Of a stretch of DNA of 64,000 bases, positions 11,439 to 22,269 are shown one piece after another; the stretch's first letter is position 1, and each line of letters opens with the position of its first letter. Where the stretch lies: NCBI GenBank assembly GCA_020081605.1, contig JAHREC010000013.1, positions 5,766,001 through 5,830,000 of the forward strand, read 5' to 3'. The notes below the pieces were generated by a model. It did not search any database. It was not told the origin of the DNA and saw only the letters and a program-made list of their open reading frames with translations. The position numbers and the translations under genes were made by a program. The stretch comes from Albifimbria verrucaria (lineage: Eukaryota > Ascomycota > Sordariomycetes > Hypocreales > Stachybotryaceae).

Positions 11439-13517
11439 ATGAACAGACCCGAGGTTACCCAGGTATGCTTTATTCTTCTTACTTGCTACTCCAAATGAGG
11501 GTCCAAGCTCCCGCATCACCAACTGCGGCTGCTGCGGGGTGATAAAAGCGACAACGAGTTGACTAACTTCGAACAGGACCACTATATCGGTATCGATGTA
11601 GGAACTGGTTCAGCGCGCGCTTGTATCATTGACGAGACTGGTGATATCAAGGCTTTGGCCTCGGAGAATATTAAGCTATGGCAACCAGAGACTGGCTACT
11701 ATGTACGACTCCCCAGGACGGCTTCCTCATACCCCGTTGCTGACCTTGTCTTCTTGCAGGAACAATCCACGACCGACATTTGGAACTGTATCTGCGAGTG
11801 TGTACGCCGCGTCGTGACCGAGTCGGGCGTCAACCCCAGCAAGATCAAGGGCATTGGCTTTGACGCCACTTGCTCCCTCGCCGTCTTCTCACACGACACC
11901 GACGAGCCCATCCCCGTCACCGGCCCCAACTTCGCCAACGATGGCAATGATCGCAACGTCATCCTATGGCTCGACCACCGCCCCGTCGCCGAGACGGAGC
12001 TCATCAACAACACCAACCACAAGCTGCTCAAGTACGTTGGCGGCAAGATGAGCATCGAGATGGAGATCCCCAAGGTCCTCTGGCTCAAGAACAACATGCC
12101 CCGGAGCTCTTTGACCGTTGCAAGTTCTACGATCTTGCCGATGCTCTTACCCATCTAGCCACTGGCAACGAGTCGCGCAGCTTCTGCAGCACTGTCTGCA
12201 AGCAGGGTTTCGTACCTGTGGGTGTGGATGGCAGCGTCAAGGGCTGGCAGGAAGACTTTTACGATACGATTGGCTTGAGTGACTTGGCCAAGGACGACTT
12301 TAAGCGCATGGGCGGCGTCAACGGGGTGGTGAGCCCATTTTCCCATTTCCCTTGTTCAACAGCTTCCCTTTGTTTCTTGAACGCTTGGTATGCTTGTCTT
12401 TACGACCATTGGAACTGACCTTCTTCCTCTGTAGAACGGTGAATACTTCAGTGCCGGTGAGTGCGTTGGCACTCTCAGCAGATTGGCCGCGGCCCAGCTC
12501 GGCCTCCCTACAGGCATCGCTGTCGGCAGTGGTGTCATCGATGCCTACGCCGGTTGGATTGGCACTGTCGGTGCCAAGGTGGATCTCGGCAGCGACGAGC
12601 TGAACGCCAATGTGCCTCACAACGATCTGTCGCAGGCCTTCACCCGTTTGGCCGCTGTGGCTGGAACTTCCACCTGCCACTTGGCCATGTCCAAGGAGCC
12701 CGTCTTCGTTCCCGGTGTTTGGGGACCCTACCGGGACGTGCTTCTGCCCGAGTACTGGATGGCGGAGGGCGGCCAGTCTGCCACTGGAGAGCTGCTGCGA
12801 CACATGCTCGACATCCACCCCGCGTACAATGAGACCTGCGCCTTAGCCAAGGCTGAAGACAAGCACATTTACGATTTCTTGAACTCTCATCTTCAGCACC
12901 TCGCAGAGAAGACCAATGCGCCAGCCATCTCTTACCTCGGCCGCCACTTCTTCTTCTACGGCGACTTGTGGGGTAACCGTTCGCCAGTCGCCGATGCCAA
13001 CATGAAGGGTGTCATGATTGGATTGGATAGCGACAAGAGCACTGATAACATGGCCATGTGGTACTACGCGACCATGGAGTTTATTGCCATGCAGACGCGA
13101 CAGATCATTGAGCAGATGAACAAGTCCGGTCACGAGATCTCATCCATCTTCATGTCTGGATCGCAGTGCCAGAACCCGGTCCTCATGAACCTTCTGGCCA
13201 CGACTTGCCGCATGTCGGTGCTTATCCCACGGTATGTCAACGCAGCCGTGGTGCACGGCGCAGCCATGCTGGGAGCCAAAGCGGCCAGCCACGTCGAGGG
13301 CACTCACGGTGAGCACGGCGAGTCTTTGTGGAGCATCATGGACCGCATGAGCAAGCCGGGTCGCTTGGTTGAGCCGGGTACCGATGCTGGCGAGCTGGCG
13401 TTGTTGGACGCCAAGTACGAGGTGTTCCTGGATATGTGCCGTTCGCAGCAGACGTATCGCCAGAAGGTAGATAAGGCAGTCGAGAAGTGGGGAGCCGAGT
13501 TTGGTGGTGATGAATAA
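11439..13517 (+). CDS. FGGY-family carbohydrate kinase (D-ribulokinase type)
   Basis: This ATP-dependent sugar kinase belongs to the FGGY clade that contains yeast Ydr109c and human FGGY, which phosphorylate D-ribulose. The start is ATG 11439 (MNRPEVTQ), followed by an intron at 11463-11576. The phosphate-1 motif then follows (DHYIGIDVGTGSARACIID). Other signatures are GIGFDATCSLAVF, the catalytic-region VILWLDHRP, GVIDAYAGWIGTVG and the C-terminal nucleotide motif SGSQCQNPVLMNLLA. Further introns lie at 11703-11759 and 12329-12434. One base is missing in the C run at 12099-12102 (before GAGCTC), shifting frame inside NNMPPELFDRCKF. Total length is about 590 residues, normal for this clade. 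It likely acts in the cytosol as pentulose repair or salvage. Exact substrate is inferred. Confidence 0.88.
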
Positions 13518-13966
13518 GGCGGGTGATGTAGTTACATCTCTATGCTCTCCACATGGCCATGCTGGCAGGCCAAGACCGGGGAGGTTTGAAGATGTACAGG
13601 TCTCTAGCCATAGTAGATAATATTAATTAATGTACATATTGAAATATTTTTTAATCAATCGAGTGAAATGCGGGAGTAAACATTCAACTGGTCATAGCCT
13701 CCAGGAATACTTGGGAGTGAATTGAGCCTACCTAGCTTCCTCAGCTGCTGATTGGCCAAAGCTCACCTCGCCTTGCTAGCCCAGCCTTGCAGTGGTTCTA
13801 ACCCAAAATTTCTGGAGAGCCTTGTTCTTGTAAACTCGCCAACCTCAGTTTCGCTTTGTCCAGCTCGCACGCGCCCATCCAAGCAACCCCTCGACGCGTG
13901 CTGCCACGAGCAATTAAACTTGCCGAGACCGTCCACCACTACTCGATTCCCCCGAGCGACGCGAAC
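13518..13966. other. Short intergenic region, nucleoporin promoter
   Basis: There is an AT-rich trailer after the kinase, then promoter sequence. An inverted CCAAT box (ATTGG at 13751-13755) lies about 210 bases upstream of the nucleoporin ATG. No gene is seen. Confidence 0.5.
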
Positions 13967-14299
13967 ATGTCTCTTTTGGCGGGCTCGGCGGCGGTGGCTC
14001 GTCGCTCTTTGGAGCACCCCAGCAACAGCAACAACAACAACAACAGCCGCAGCAGCAGCAGCAGCCACAAGGCACTGGTGGTGGCCTGTTTGGAGGACTT
14101 GGACTCGGCGGACAACAGCAGCAGCCTCAACAGCAGCAGCAGCAGCCGGCGACCGGTGGCCTGGGACTGTTTGGGGTCAACAACAATCTACTGGAACCGG
14201 TTTGTTTGGCCAGAGCCAGCAGAATACTCAAAGCACGGCGCCTTCAAGTGGCTTGTCGCTGCAGACTACTCAGGGTGGCACCGGCCTTTTGGTGGTCAG

Positions 14300-14331
<32 letters not shown>

Positions 14332-17300
14332 ACCGCAGAAATCACAATTCGGTCTCTTCCTCCCAAAGCCGCAGTCCAGCCTGGCCGGGTTGGGTGGCCA
14401 GCAACTGCAGCAGCAGGCGCAGGGTCTAGGTTTCTCGCAGACTGCCAGCAACCTGCAAGCATCCCAGGCCCAGACCCAGCCTGCCGGCGCCTACTTCGAC
14501 AGCCTCTTCGCCAAGAGCCAAAAGGCCGGCGAGCCCAAGGCAAGCGTTGATGACCTCCCCAACCTGGAGCTAGGTCTCGGTGACCTGCGTACCAGGCTCC
14601 GAAAGTTGCAGTCCAAACAGAACGAGAAGCCTTTGGATGGCAAGGCCCACTACCTGCTTGCCGCGTCTGGCGTTGACCCCAGCACTGCCGCCAAGGACTT
14701 GGGCATGCTTGATGTGCAGGGCGGGCGACTCGATCGTGCGGCGGGCGGGTTCGCGCCCAGTGAGGTCGATGTCGAAACCTATCTCTCCAACATTCAGACG
14801 AAAACCACTCTGAGCATGATTGCGGACGGCTTGGAGCGATCCGTACGCGACTTCGACAACTTCCTCGAGGATAACGTGGAGATGGAGTGGGAGGCTCAGC
14901 GTAAGCGCATCTATCAGCACTTTGGCATCAAGCCTCGCGAGGATCCTGCTGGTCCCCGCGAAGGCCAGGGCGGTTTTGGTCGGTCCCGACGAAGCAAGGG
15001 TCACGGACAAGGCGCAGCCTCGCGTGCTGGCCGCAGCAGCGTGTTTGGCAAGTCAAACCTGCAGCGATCCGTCATCGGTACACCTAGCCGCATCGGAGCC
15101 CATCAGTCTGAGTTTGCCGATGTCGATCGCTCTGCAGAGGGCTCTGGCGGTAACAAGGCCTGGGGCTCGACTGAAGATCGTCCCCTTCGCGAGAAGCAGG
15201 TCAAGCTGGCGGAGAAAGTCCGCCACCTCAACATCGCGCGACTGCTGCGCCGCCCATATCCTGTCCTTGCTGAGCTGGGTGAGGTGGCGCAAAAGTCCAA
15301 CGAATCTCACGCGCCACACCTTGTTGAAGCATACCGGGCAGTTATGGAGATTGTAGGCGAGAATCCGGAGGCGGAAACTACACTCAACAACGCTACTGCC
15401 AAAGAACGCCAATATGCTCAGATGTATCTGAATGACAACATCAACTCACCCAAGTCTGTGGAGATGAGGAAGCGCCTTCTTGCAGGTGTCAATGCTTTCC
15501 TGGAAAAGCAATTCCTGCGTGAAGTCGAGTCGCTCATCGCCAAGCACCCTCATGAGGCCATGCTTGGTGGTCTACCTGACGTGAAGAGCAAGATCAAGGC
15601 CTACGTGCGCCTACGGTCAGCTCGCAAGGACTTGGTGCCGGATAACGTGGAGCTCCAGCAGATCCAAGGAGAGTATGTCTGGGCCATTGTTTTCTACCTT
15701 CTGCGGTCCGGCCACGTCAGCGAGGCAGCCGAGTATGTCAACGACAACAGCCCGCATTTTAAGGGCATTGATCGGACTTTCTCGACATATCTCAACAACT
15801 ACGCCGCGAGCGAGGACCGACGAATTACGAGTAGGAAGCTTCAGGATCGCTGCACCAACGAGTATGTCCAGCGATCTCGCAACGCCGCTGATAACAGCAT
15901 CGATCCCTTCCGCATGGCCTGTTACAAGATCATTGGACGAATTGAGCTCGGTAGCCGTGACCTGAAGGGGTTGAAGACTGACATCAACGACTGGATTTGG
16001 CTGCAGTTCAACCTGGCGAGAGAAGTAGATCGCACAATCGAAATGGCTGGGGAGTCGTTTGGTCTTGCTGAGCTTCAGGACAGTATTCGAGAGGTGGGCC
16101 AGAAGCACTTCCCCAAGTCAAGCTCGGACGACAACAGCGGTAGCTTTGGCATGTTCTTCTACCTGCAAATTTTGGCTGGACTGTTTGAAGATGCCATTGC
16201 CTATCTGTACCCTTTCTCGTATGTGGACGCGGTGCACTTTGGTATAGCTCTTGAGTACTACGGTCTGCTACGTCCCACCGACGCTCTTGCCGGTGCCAAC
16301 GACTTGCGCACATACAGCACGAAAAACCTACCAGAAATCAACTTCGGTCGCATGATTGGATACTACACGAGAGACTTCAGAGCCGCCGATGCCGTGTCGG
16401 CGGTTGACTACCTCAGTCTGATCTTCCTGAACCACGACCTAGGTGGCGAAGCCGGACGACGCCACGCCAGCGTCTGTCATGAGGCACTGCGTGAGCTGGT
16501 GTTGGAGACGCGGGAGTTCAGCGAGCTAATTGGTGACATCCGACCGGATGGACGACGCATCAAGGGTGTGATCGAGAAGCGCGGGCCACTGATTGGACTC
16601 GATGGAACGGACGACTTTATCAACACAGTCACATTGCAGGCAGCTAGCTTCGCAGAAGAAAACGGTCGCACGACAGACTCTGTGCTGTTGTACCACCTAG
16701 CAGGAGAGTACGATACCGTAGTGGCCATTATCAGCCGAGCCCTCAGCGAAGCCATCGCTGTGGAGATGGGAGAGGAACCGATGCGCCTGATGCCAGTGAA
16801 GCCCAGGAGCAGCGCCAACGGCAAGGACATTGGGGAGCAACAGAGCAGCAGCCTCAGCCTTTCGGTCATTGACGACCCCGTGGAGCTGGCACAGAAGATG
16901 ATGAGCATGTACTCGACAGATCAGTCATTCTACCAGGGTATCCAAAGCCAGAATAGGATTGCCTGCAAGGTTCTCCTGGAGATGAGCAACATCAAGAGCT
17001 TGGTGGGAAGCGGCTCGTGGGCAGCCAGTCTTGACGTAAGTTGATTCCCTTGGTGGTTTCTGAAGGAACCGTGACCCTGTGTGGTTGTATCACGAATCAA
17101 GAAAAGGCCACTAACATGAGCATATATAGAAAATCCGCAGTCTGGAAATTCTTCCCTGGAAGCCAGCGGCGACGGTGCCACAATCCGCGCGTACGCAGCC
17201 AAGTTCCCGGGTTGCCGCAGTCGGTATCGATCAACGTGCCGAACCTGCTGATGTGGACCATTGTATGCTGCATTCGACAGAGGGAGCTGCTCCTGAACGG

Positions 17301-17448
17301 ACAGTTCAGCGGCAACGAGGGCACGAGGCGGTTGATGGTGGAGCAGCTGAAGCAGATGACGCTGGACCTGACGACGTACACGAGCCAGCTGCGCTACAGG
17401 TTCCCGCCGCATGTCCACGAGGCCCTGGCCCGGGCGACGGCGGAATAG
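13967..17448 (+). CDS. NIC96: Nucleoporin of the Nic96/Nup93 family with Gln/Gly-FG-rich N-terminus
   Basis: This is a scaffold nucleoporin of the nuclear pore inner ring. From ATG 13967 the N-terminal 150 or so residues are poly-Gln with GLFG/LFGG-like repeats once three missing bases are allowed for (T run 13974-13977, G run 14173-14176, T run 14287-14290). The three losses sum to one codon, so frame returns. The Nic96 domain follows, with helical-repeat segments such as AKERQYAQMYLNDNINSP, FNLAREVDRTIEM and FSYVDAVHFGIALEYYGLLR. The intron at 17036-17129 has GTAAGT. The last exon carries INVPNLLMW and LTTYTSQLRYRFPPHVHEAL, with two more missing bases at about 17155 and 17210. Length is close to 1,090 residues, longer than yeast Nic96 (839) because of the N-terminal repeat region. 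Identity is secure. Confidence 0.92.
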
Positions 17449-18669
17449 CGGAGCGGAACGGCGGAACAGGTGGAGAGGTGGACTGGGTGGATGGGTGTAT
17501 AGATAGGACTGCAGGGCTGCATGGAAATGCAAGACATGCTGGAAGGGATATTAAGACATGTTATTGGGAGGTGACTAGGACAGCAGCAATATCAGAAGAT
17601 GTGACGTCTGACACGATGGTGCGGTGCGGGTACTACTGTTTGTTGTTCACCCGAGTCTGGGCTTAGTGAGGAAACTGGTGATATCCTGACTCAACCTTGG
17701 CGATGTGGCAGCTGCATGTCTGATTCAAAAGCTTAATATGCAATGTGCATTTTACCTTTACTCCACTTTCCGTCAGTTTAGGGGCGTCATGCGTTCGGAG
17801 CGTCGAGCCCGGCGGGGAAAGAGCAAAGCAGGACGAAGCAGAATGAGGAAAGGACGAGTTGACCTGACTAATTTCTTTTTATTCCATTATCGTCACTTTG
17901 CTTAGCTTGGCTCTCCTCTTTTTATTTTTTTATTTTTTTCCTATTATTTTCCCACCACACCCATGTCTTGCATTTCTTTTCCCCTTCTGCTGCTCCACAC
18001 CCACCCCTTGTCACACAAGAGTCAGGCTCTGGGGCTTCACGGCGGCTGTCTGACACAGGCACGCAAAATACACACATCACACTGCATCACTGCACGCGCG
18101 CACACGCGCAACCGTTCTGCGCACCATCGAGAGGGCGCAGCGTCTGCCCGCCCCCTTTCCCTATCCATCCACCCCCAGCTGTGTCTGGGCGAATTCGCTT
18201 CCAGATACACCGAGCCCGATAAGCGAGCGCCCTCGTAATCCCCATCCCCATCCCCATCCCCACGCCTGCGTCGCTCTGGCTGGGGATATCGCGCCTGTCG
18301 GCTCTCCCAATCAAGCCCGTCCACCCTCCCCTGGCATCGCTACCCTCCCTTCCGTCCCGGACCGGGCCTGTCACTCTCCACGCCGGCCGTGTGGATCTTT
18401 CGGCGCGGCCGGGGTCGGACAGCGAGCTCCGCGGTCCGCTGTCCGGTTTGACTCCTGCTCTTCTCTGCTCTGCTCTGCCCCGCCCTGCTCAGCCCTGCTC
18501 AGAGCAATCTCAAGGCTCGACGGCTCGAGTGTGGGGGTGGATCAACAAGCCGACCTTGTGGCAGCACTGTATCGTGTGGAGACTGGGGAGAGCCTAGGCA
18601 GACCTCCTGGCCGAGACAGACGGTCGGAGGGTAAAGTCAAGGCAAGGGACATCCCTACCTTCTCTCGCC
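17449..18669. other. 1.2 kb intergenic region with C/T-rich leader and CCCCAT repeat
   Basis: The first 400 bases are nucleoporin trailer. From about 17880 the sequence is T-rich, then C/T-rich with a short (CCCCAT)n repeat at 18237-18263. It ends in a GC-rich leader before the bZIP ATG. This looks like a promoter and long 5' UTR. No gene is seen. Confidence 0.55.
18237..18263 (+). repeat. (CCCCAT)n microsatellite
   Basis: About four and a half copies of CCCCAT lie in the pyrimidine-rich leader of the bZIP gene. Seen directly. Confidence 0.8.
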
Positions 18670-20680
18670 ATGGCCTCCGGGCCCAGCGACGACCTCGATA
18701 CTTCGACCCCTTCGTCTACTGCTGCTCACCCCACTCCCAAACCTGCCATCGGGCAGAGCCCCAATGCTGGCTCGACAAGTGCTGATGGCGATGTGGTTGT
18801 GACCAGCGGAAGCGCTGGTGTCAAACGGGAGGCGTCGGTAGCTACCACGGATGGTGACGATGTTCTGAACAAGAAGAAGAAGAAGACGGGCCCGGGAAGC
18901 AGAGGTGTTGCCAACTTGACTCCAGAGCAGTTGGCCAAGAAACGTGCTAACGGTAAGCATTTCTTTTACATTGCACAAAAGTGACAAGCCAGGTCTTTCG
19001 ATCTCAACCCCCAGTTGCGTGCTCTAGGCCTTTTCATTCACCTTGCCCAACCATACACCAGGATCAAAGTCTGTAATACGCAGACGTCACACTTCCCTTT
19101 GCGTGCTACTCTGCGTGTCAAAAACCGTGCTGCCACTCTACAGACTCCGCTGGTTTCAACTTATTTCAGTCGGTGACTTACACCACATCATCATCTTGCC
19201 TGTCTTCAGCAACTGTCTCATATACTATAGTAAACAATGCTGACCTAATTCTCTCTTCAACCACTAGACCGCGAGGCTCAGCGAGCTATTCGAGAGCGAA
19301 CCAAGAATCAAATTGAGACTCTTGAGCGCCGTATACGAGAGCTTACAAGCCAACAACCTTACCAGGAGCTTCAGGCTGTCCTCAGGGCCAAAGAAGCCGT
19401 TGAACAGGAAAATGCTGAGATCAAGCGAAGGCTTGCCAGTGTAGTGGGCATGATACAGTCTTTGATTGGAGGCGGTAAGTGGTCATATGCTCAGAGAAGT
19501 ATCCTATAAGACAAGTTGCTAAAGATACGATCAGCCCCTGACAACTCATACGCGTCACCATCACAGACCTATGTCCCATCCATTCAAGCACCGCCACCTC
19601 CGCTTAGCAATCCTAATGCTTCAACACCGACAAGTACTGCATCTCCAGCAAGTTACGAGAACTATCCCCAACACGCTTCGCAGAATGGTAATGAACAGGC
19701 TCGTGCATTACTGAATCAACAGCGGCATGACCTACGACATGGTCTCGATCTGGGCCCGGAGCGCCTCGGGCTCGACTTCTTGTTGGAATCCAACCAGCGC
19801 GTGAACAAGATCCGAAGCGGCTCGAGCGGCGCCCAGGATTCGCCTCGTTTTCACCATGTGCCCATGAAGCACGACTGGACTGCCATCAGCACAAGTGATC
19901 AAGGCCTGCGAGGCCGAACCTCTGCTTGGACCTCGCCCTCACGCATTGAAGGAACCCCGGAGAATCACCTGGCTCTCGTGATACAGCGGCCAGCTTCTCC
20001 GTCCCCATCAAGAACTGTCCTCCGACTTGTCCGCTTGACTCTCTATTATTGGATTTCCTCAGCGAGCGGCGACAACGCGCCGCAGAGGGTCTTCCGGCCC
20101 ATGAAGTCGTTGGACCACGGTATCCTTCAGTCTCATCGCTACTAAACCCCGCCAACAGCGCCTATAGTCATCCTTTGTCCAAAGTTTTTACGGACATTTT
20201 GGCCACATTCCCCGACATATCGACTCTTCCAGAACGTGTGGCGGTTCTCTACGTGATGTTTCTTCTCATGCGCTGGCAAATCTCACCCACTCAGGAGAAC
20301 TATGACCGACTCCCTGAATGGATGGTCCCCTTTCATGTCAACTTGTTAGCCCACATCCGGCCTGGATCGATCACCTGCCGTTTCCACGCATGCGTGAGAA
20401 GCTGATTCGCCTGTACAACCCCGCCGAGTACCTTTTCGACAACTTCTTCATACCTTTCACCACAACGCTGCGTGTCAGCTGGCCATACGAAGGCACAGAC
20501 ACCCTTCTCCAGAACCCAGATACTGAGGAGCTCTTAATCAACCCTGTCTTTGAGCGCCACTTGCGCAATCTCGATAACTGGAAGCTCGGCGATGCGTTTG
20601 CCAAAGCCTTTCCAACTCTGGCTGATACTTGTAACTTAGCCACCGAAAAATCATTAAATGACCGAACCAAACCTCGCTAA
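18670..20680 (+). CDS. bZIP transcription factor with C-terminal DUF3425 domain
   Basis: The ATG at 18670 starts a Ser/Thr/Pro-rich segment and a basic patch (NKKKKKTGPGSRG). After a 315-base intron (18953-19267) comes the basic region and zipper: NDREAQRAIRERTKNQIETL, then ETLERRIRELTS and a coiled-coil continuing through KEAVEQENAEIKRRLASVV. A second intron is 19475-19534. A proline/serine-rich linker leads to DUF3425-type sequence: PSVSSLLNPANSAYSHPLSK, AVLYVMFLLMRWQISPT, PAWIDHLPFPRMREKL and YNPAEYLFDNFFIPFTTTLR. Two one-base omissions in C runs (19955-19958 and 20327-20330) split the C-terminal domain over three frames. The stop is 20678-20680. This fungal class is widespread and mostly uncharacterised. 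The basic region departs from the usual N-x2-A-A-x2-S/C-R spacing. DNA target and role are unknown. Confidence 0.88.
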
Positions 20681-22269
20681 TCTAGCATCGTTCTGACTTC
20701 GTTTCAGGGGATTGGGGTTGTTTCCAGGGTTTGAAAGGGATTCAAATACACGCTGAATGGCCCCTTAAATGCCAGCATCTCCTTATATAATCTCACCAGA
20801 CCAGAAGGTTGTTGTTTTCTGGCGTAACGTTGTGGTAAACAAAGAGTCGTTTCTTATGAGACCGCTTCATAATAGATGTCTTGTTCTGCCTTTGGGAGCA
20901 GATCATTACAGTGTTTGGATTTCGGATAGGCGTTAGATATGCGTGCGTCTCGGCACAGCCCGCGATTGAAATTTACAAAACCCATGTATATATGCAGGGC
21001 ATGGTTGGAATTATGATAATGACAGTAATTATTGATCTCCTGTGGTGTGCCAAGTCTTAAACCGGGTGTTGGACTGGATATGATCCAAGTAAACCTGGGG
21101 GCTGATGATATCGCTAGAGAGGAAATTGCTGACGATGAAGGTCCTAGGATCCAGCATTTTTACAACGAGCTCCACTATGAATCAGACACCCTATTTGGGC
21201 TAACTAGGGGTAGGTAAAAGAAGGGCTGTAAGTCAGTTGGCCCCTTGGTTTTATATAAGTGAGACATAATACATGAATTCGAGACTGAACTAATCCGTAG
21301 TTGAGCGAGACTCGTATATGGAAGAATAAACAGGCAATATAACCTTCAGGAATGAATCATCGTGTCATTATCATTATTCAAAGAAACCACTAAGCTGCTA
21401 TAAACAAAACTCCCGCTCAATAGTATTTCTTTTTATGTGAATGAACCTTTCTATGACATAGAACCAGAGGTTATATAGTCAAATGAAAAGTTGCCGCCCA
21501 AGTTTTCCGACTGGAATGAGCCTTTCCAACGTGGTGAAACGACCGAGGCATCTCTCGTCAAGGCCACACCTGAGCCGGTGAAGCCCAGAATGCGGCCATC
21601 CCAATACCTCCTCGGCCACATTCCTCCTGTATTCTGGAAGTCAACCATTTCAGACGGATAGTTCCTCTTGAACGCATCCTTGTCGATATCCTCTTCCTTC
21701 TGTCGCCAAAAAGTGTGATAAGCCTAAATAGCCTGTGTCGGGGTGAGACTGGTGGACTTGCTCTAACCATAGAACCAAGTTGCCAAGTAGCGATGATCTT
21801 GCTGTTGACGCCCAAGACCCCAGCAGCTATCAGCCAATAAATACATCACGCTAAACTTCACGTATCCCAGAAGATATAGCTAAACTCATCTCTCTTTGTT
21901 GACATGCTACACTAATCAAGTATCCCAATCTTTTCATGTGCTCTAGATGATATCATTATTCCAATTCCCGATCCAACGAAAACCCCACAAACAAATACAA
22001 ATGCTTTGCGCCTGTAATCCTAAAAACAATCCATTTTTCTTCTTTTTCCCTTTGCGGCTTCTAACACGCCGCTGCGTCTAATCGAGTCCACCCGCATACG
22101 TGAGCAAGATTGTACAGAGGTCGACCTCTTACCGACCTTGATGTAACAGGTAATGCTCCGCGAAGGAGCAGCCAAAGTTGTGTAACTGTAGTTGTAATAA
22201 CGTATTCCATCTCAAGATCACAATTTCGTAAATTCGGCATACTAGGGGTGAAATGTTCTCACATTTGTG
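20681..22269. other. Intergenic between bZIP gene and WD40 gene (convergent 3' ends)
   Basis: Mostly AT-rich non-coding sequence. The only coding-like segment is the minus-strand candidate at 21448-21830, listed separately. Confidence 0.5.
21448..21830 (-). CDS. Possible small gene or gene fragment, two exons, no recognised family
   Basis: On the minus strand a hydrophobic segment (GVLGVNSKIIATWQLGSM, about 21828-21775) can be joined by a 48-base intron (GTTAGA..TTTAG) to a polar exon. That exon contains AYHTFWRQKEEDIDKD, GGMWPRRYWDGRILGF and ends FSFDYITSGSMS with a stop at about 21448. Amino-acid texture is protein-like and the splice keeps frame, but no start codon or upstream exon could be found. 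I do not recognise it. It could be a degraded gene, the last exons of a small membrane protein, or chance. Confidence 0.3.

Noticed and set aside
13990..14340. Poly-Asn/Ser or poly-Ala coding tracts in the Nic96 N-terminus
   Set aside because: These come from reading CAG/CAA repeats in the wrong frame; the Gln/FG frame is continuous once three run losses are allowed for.
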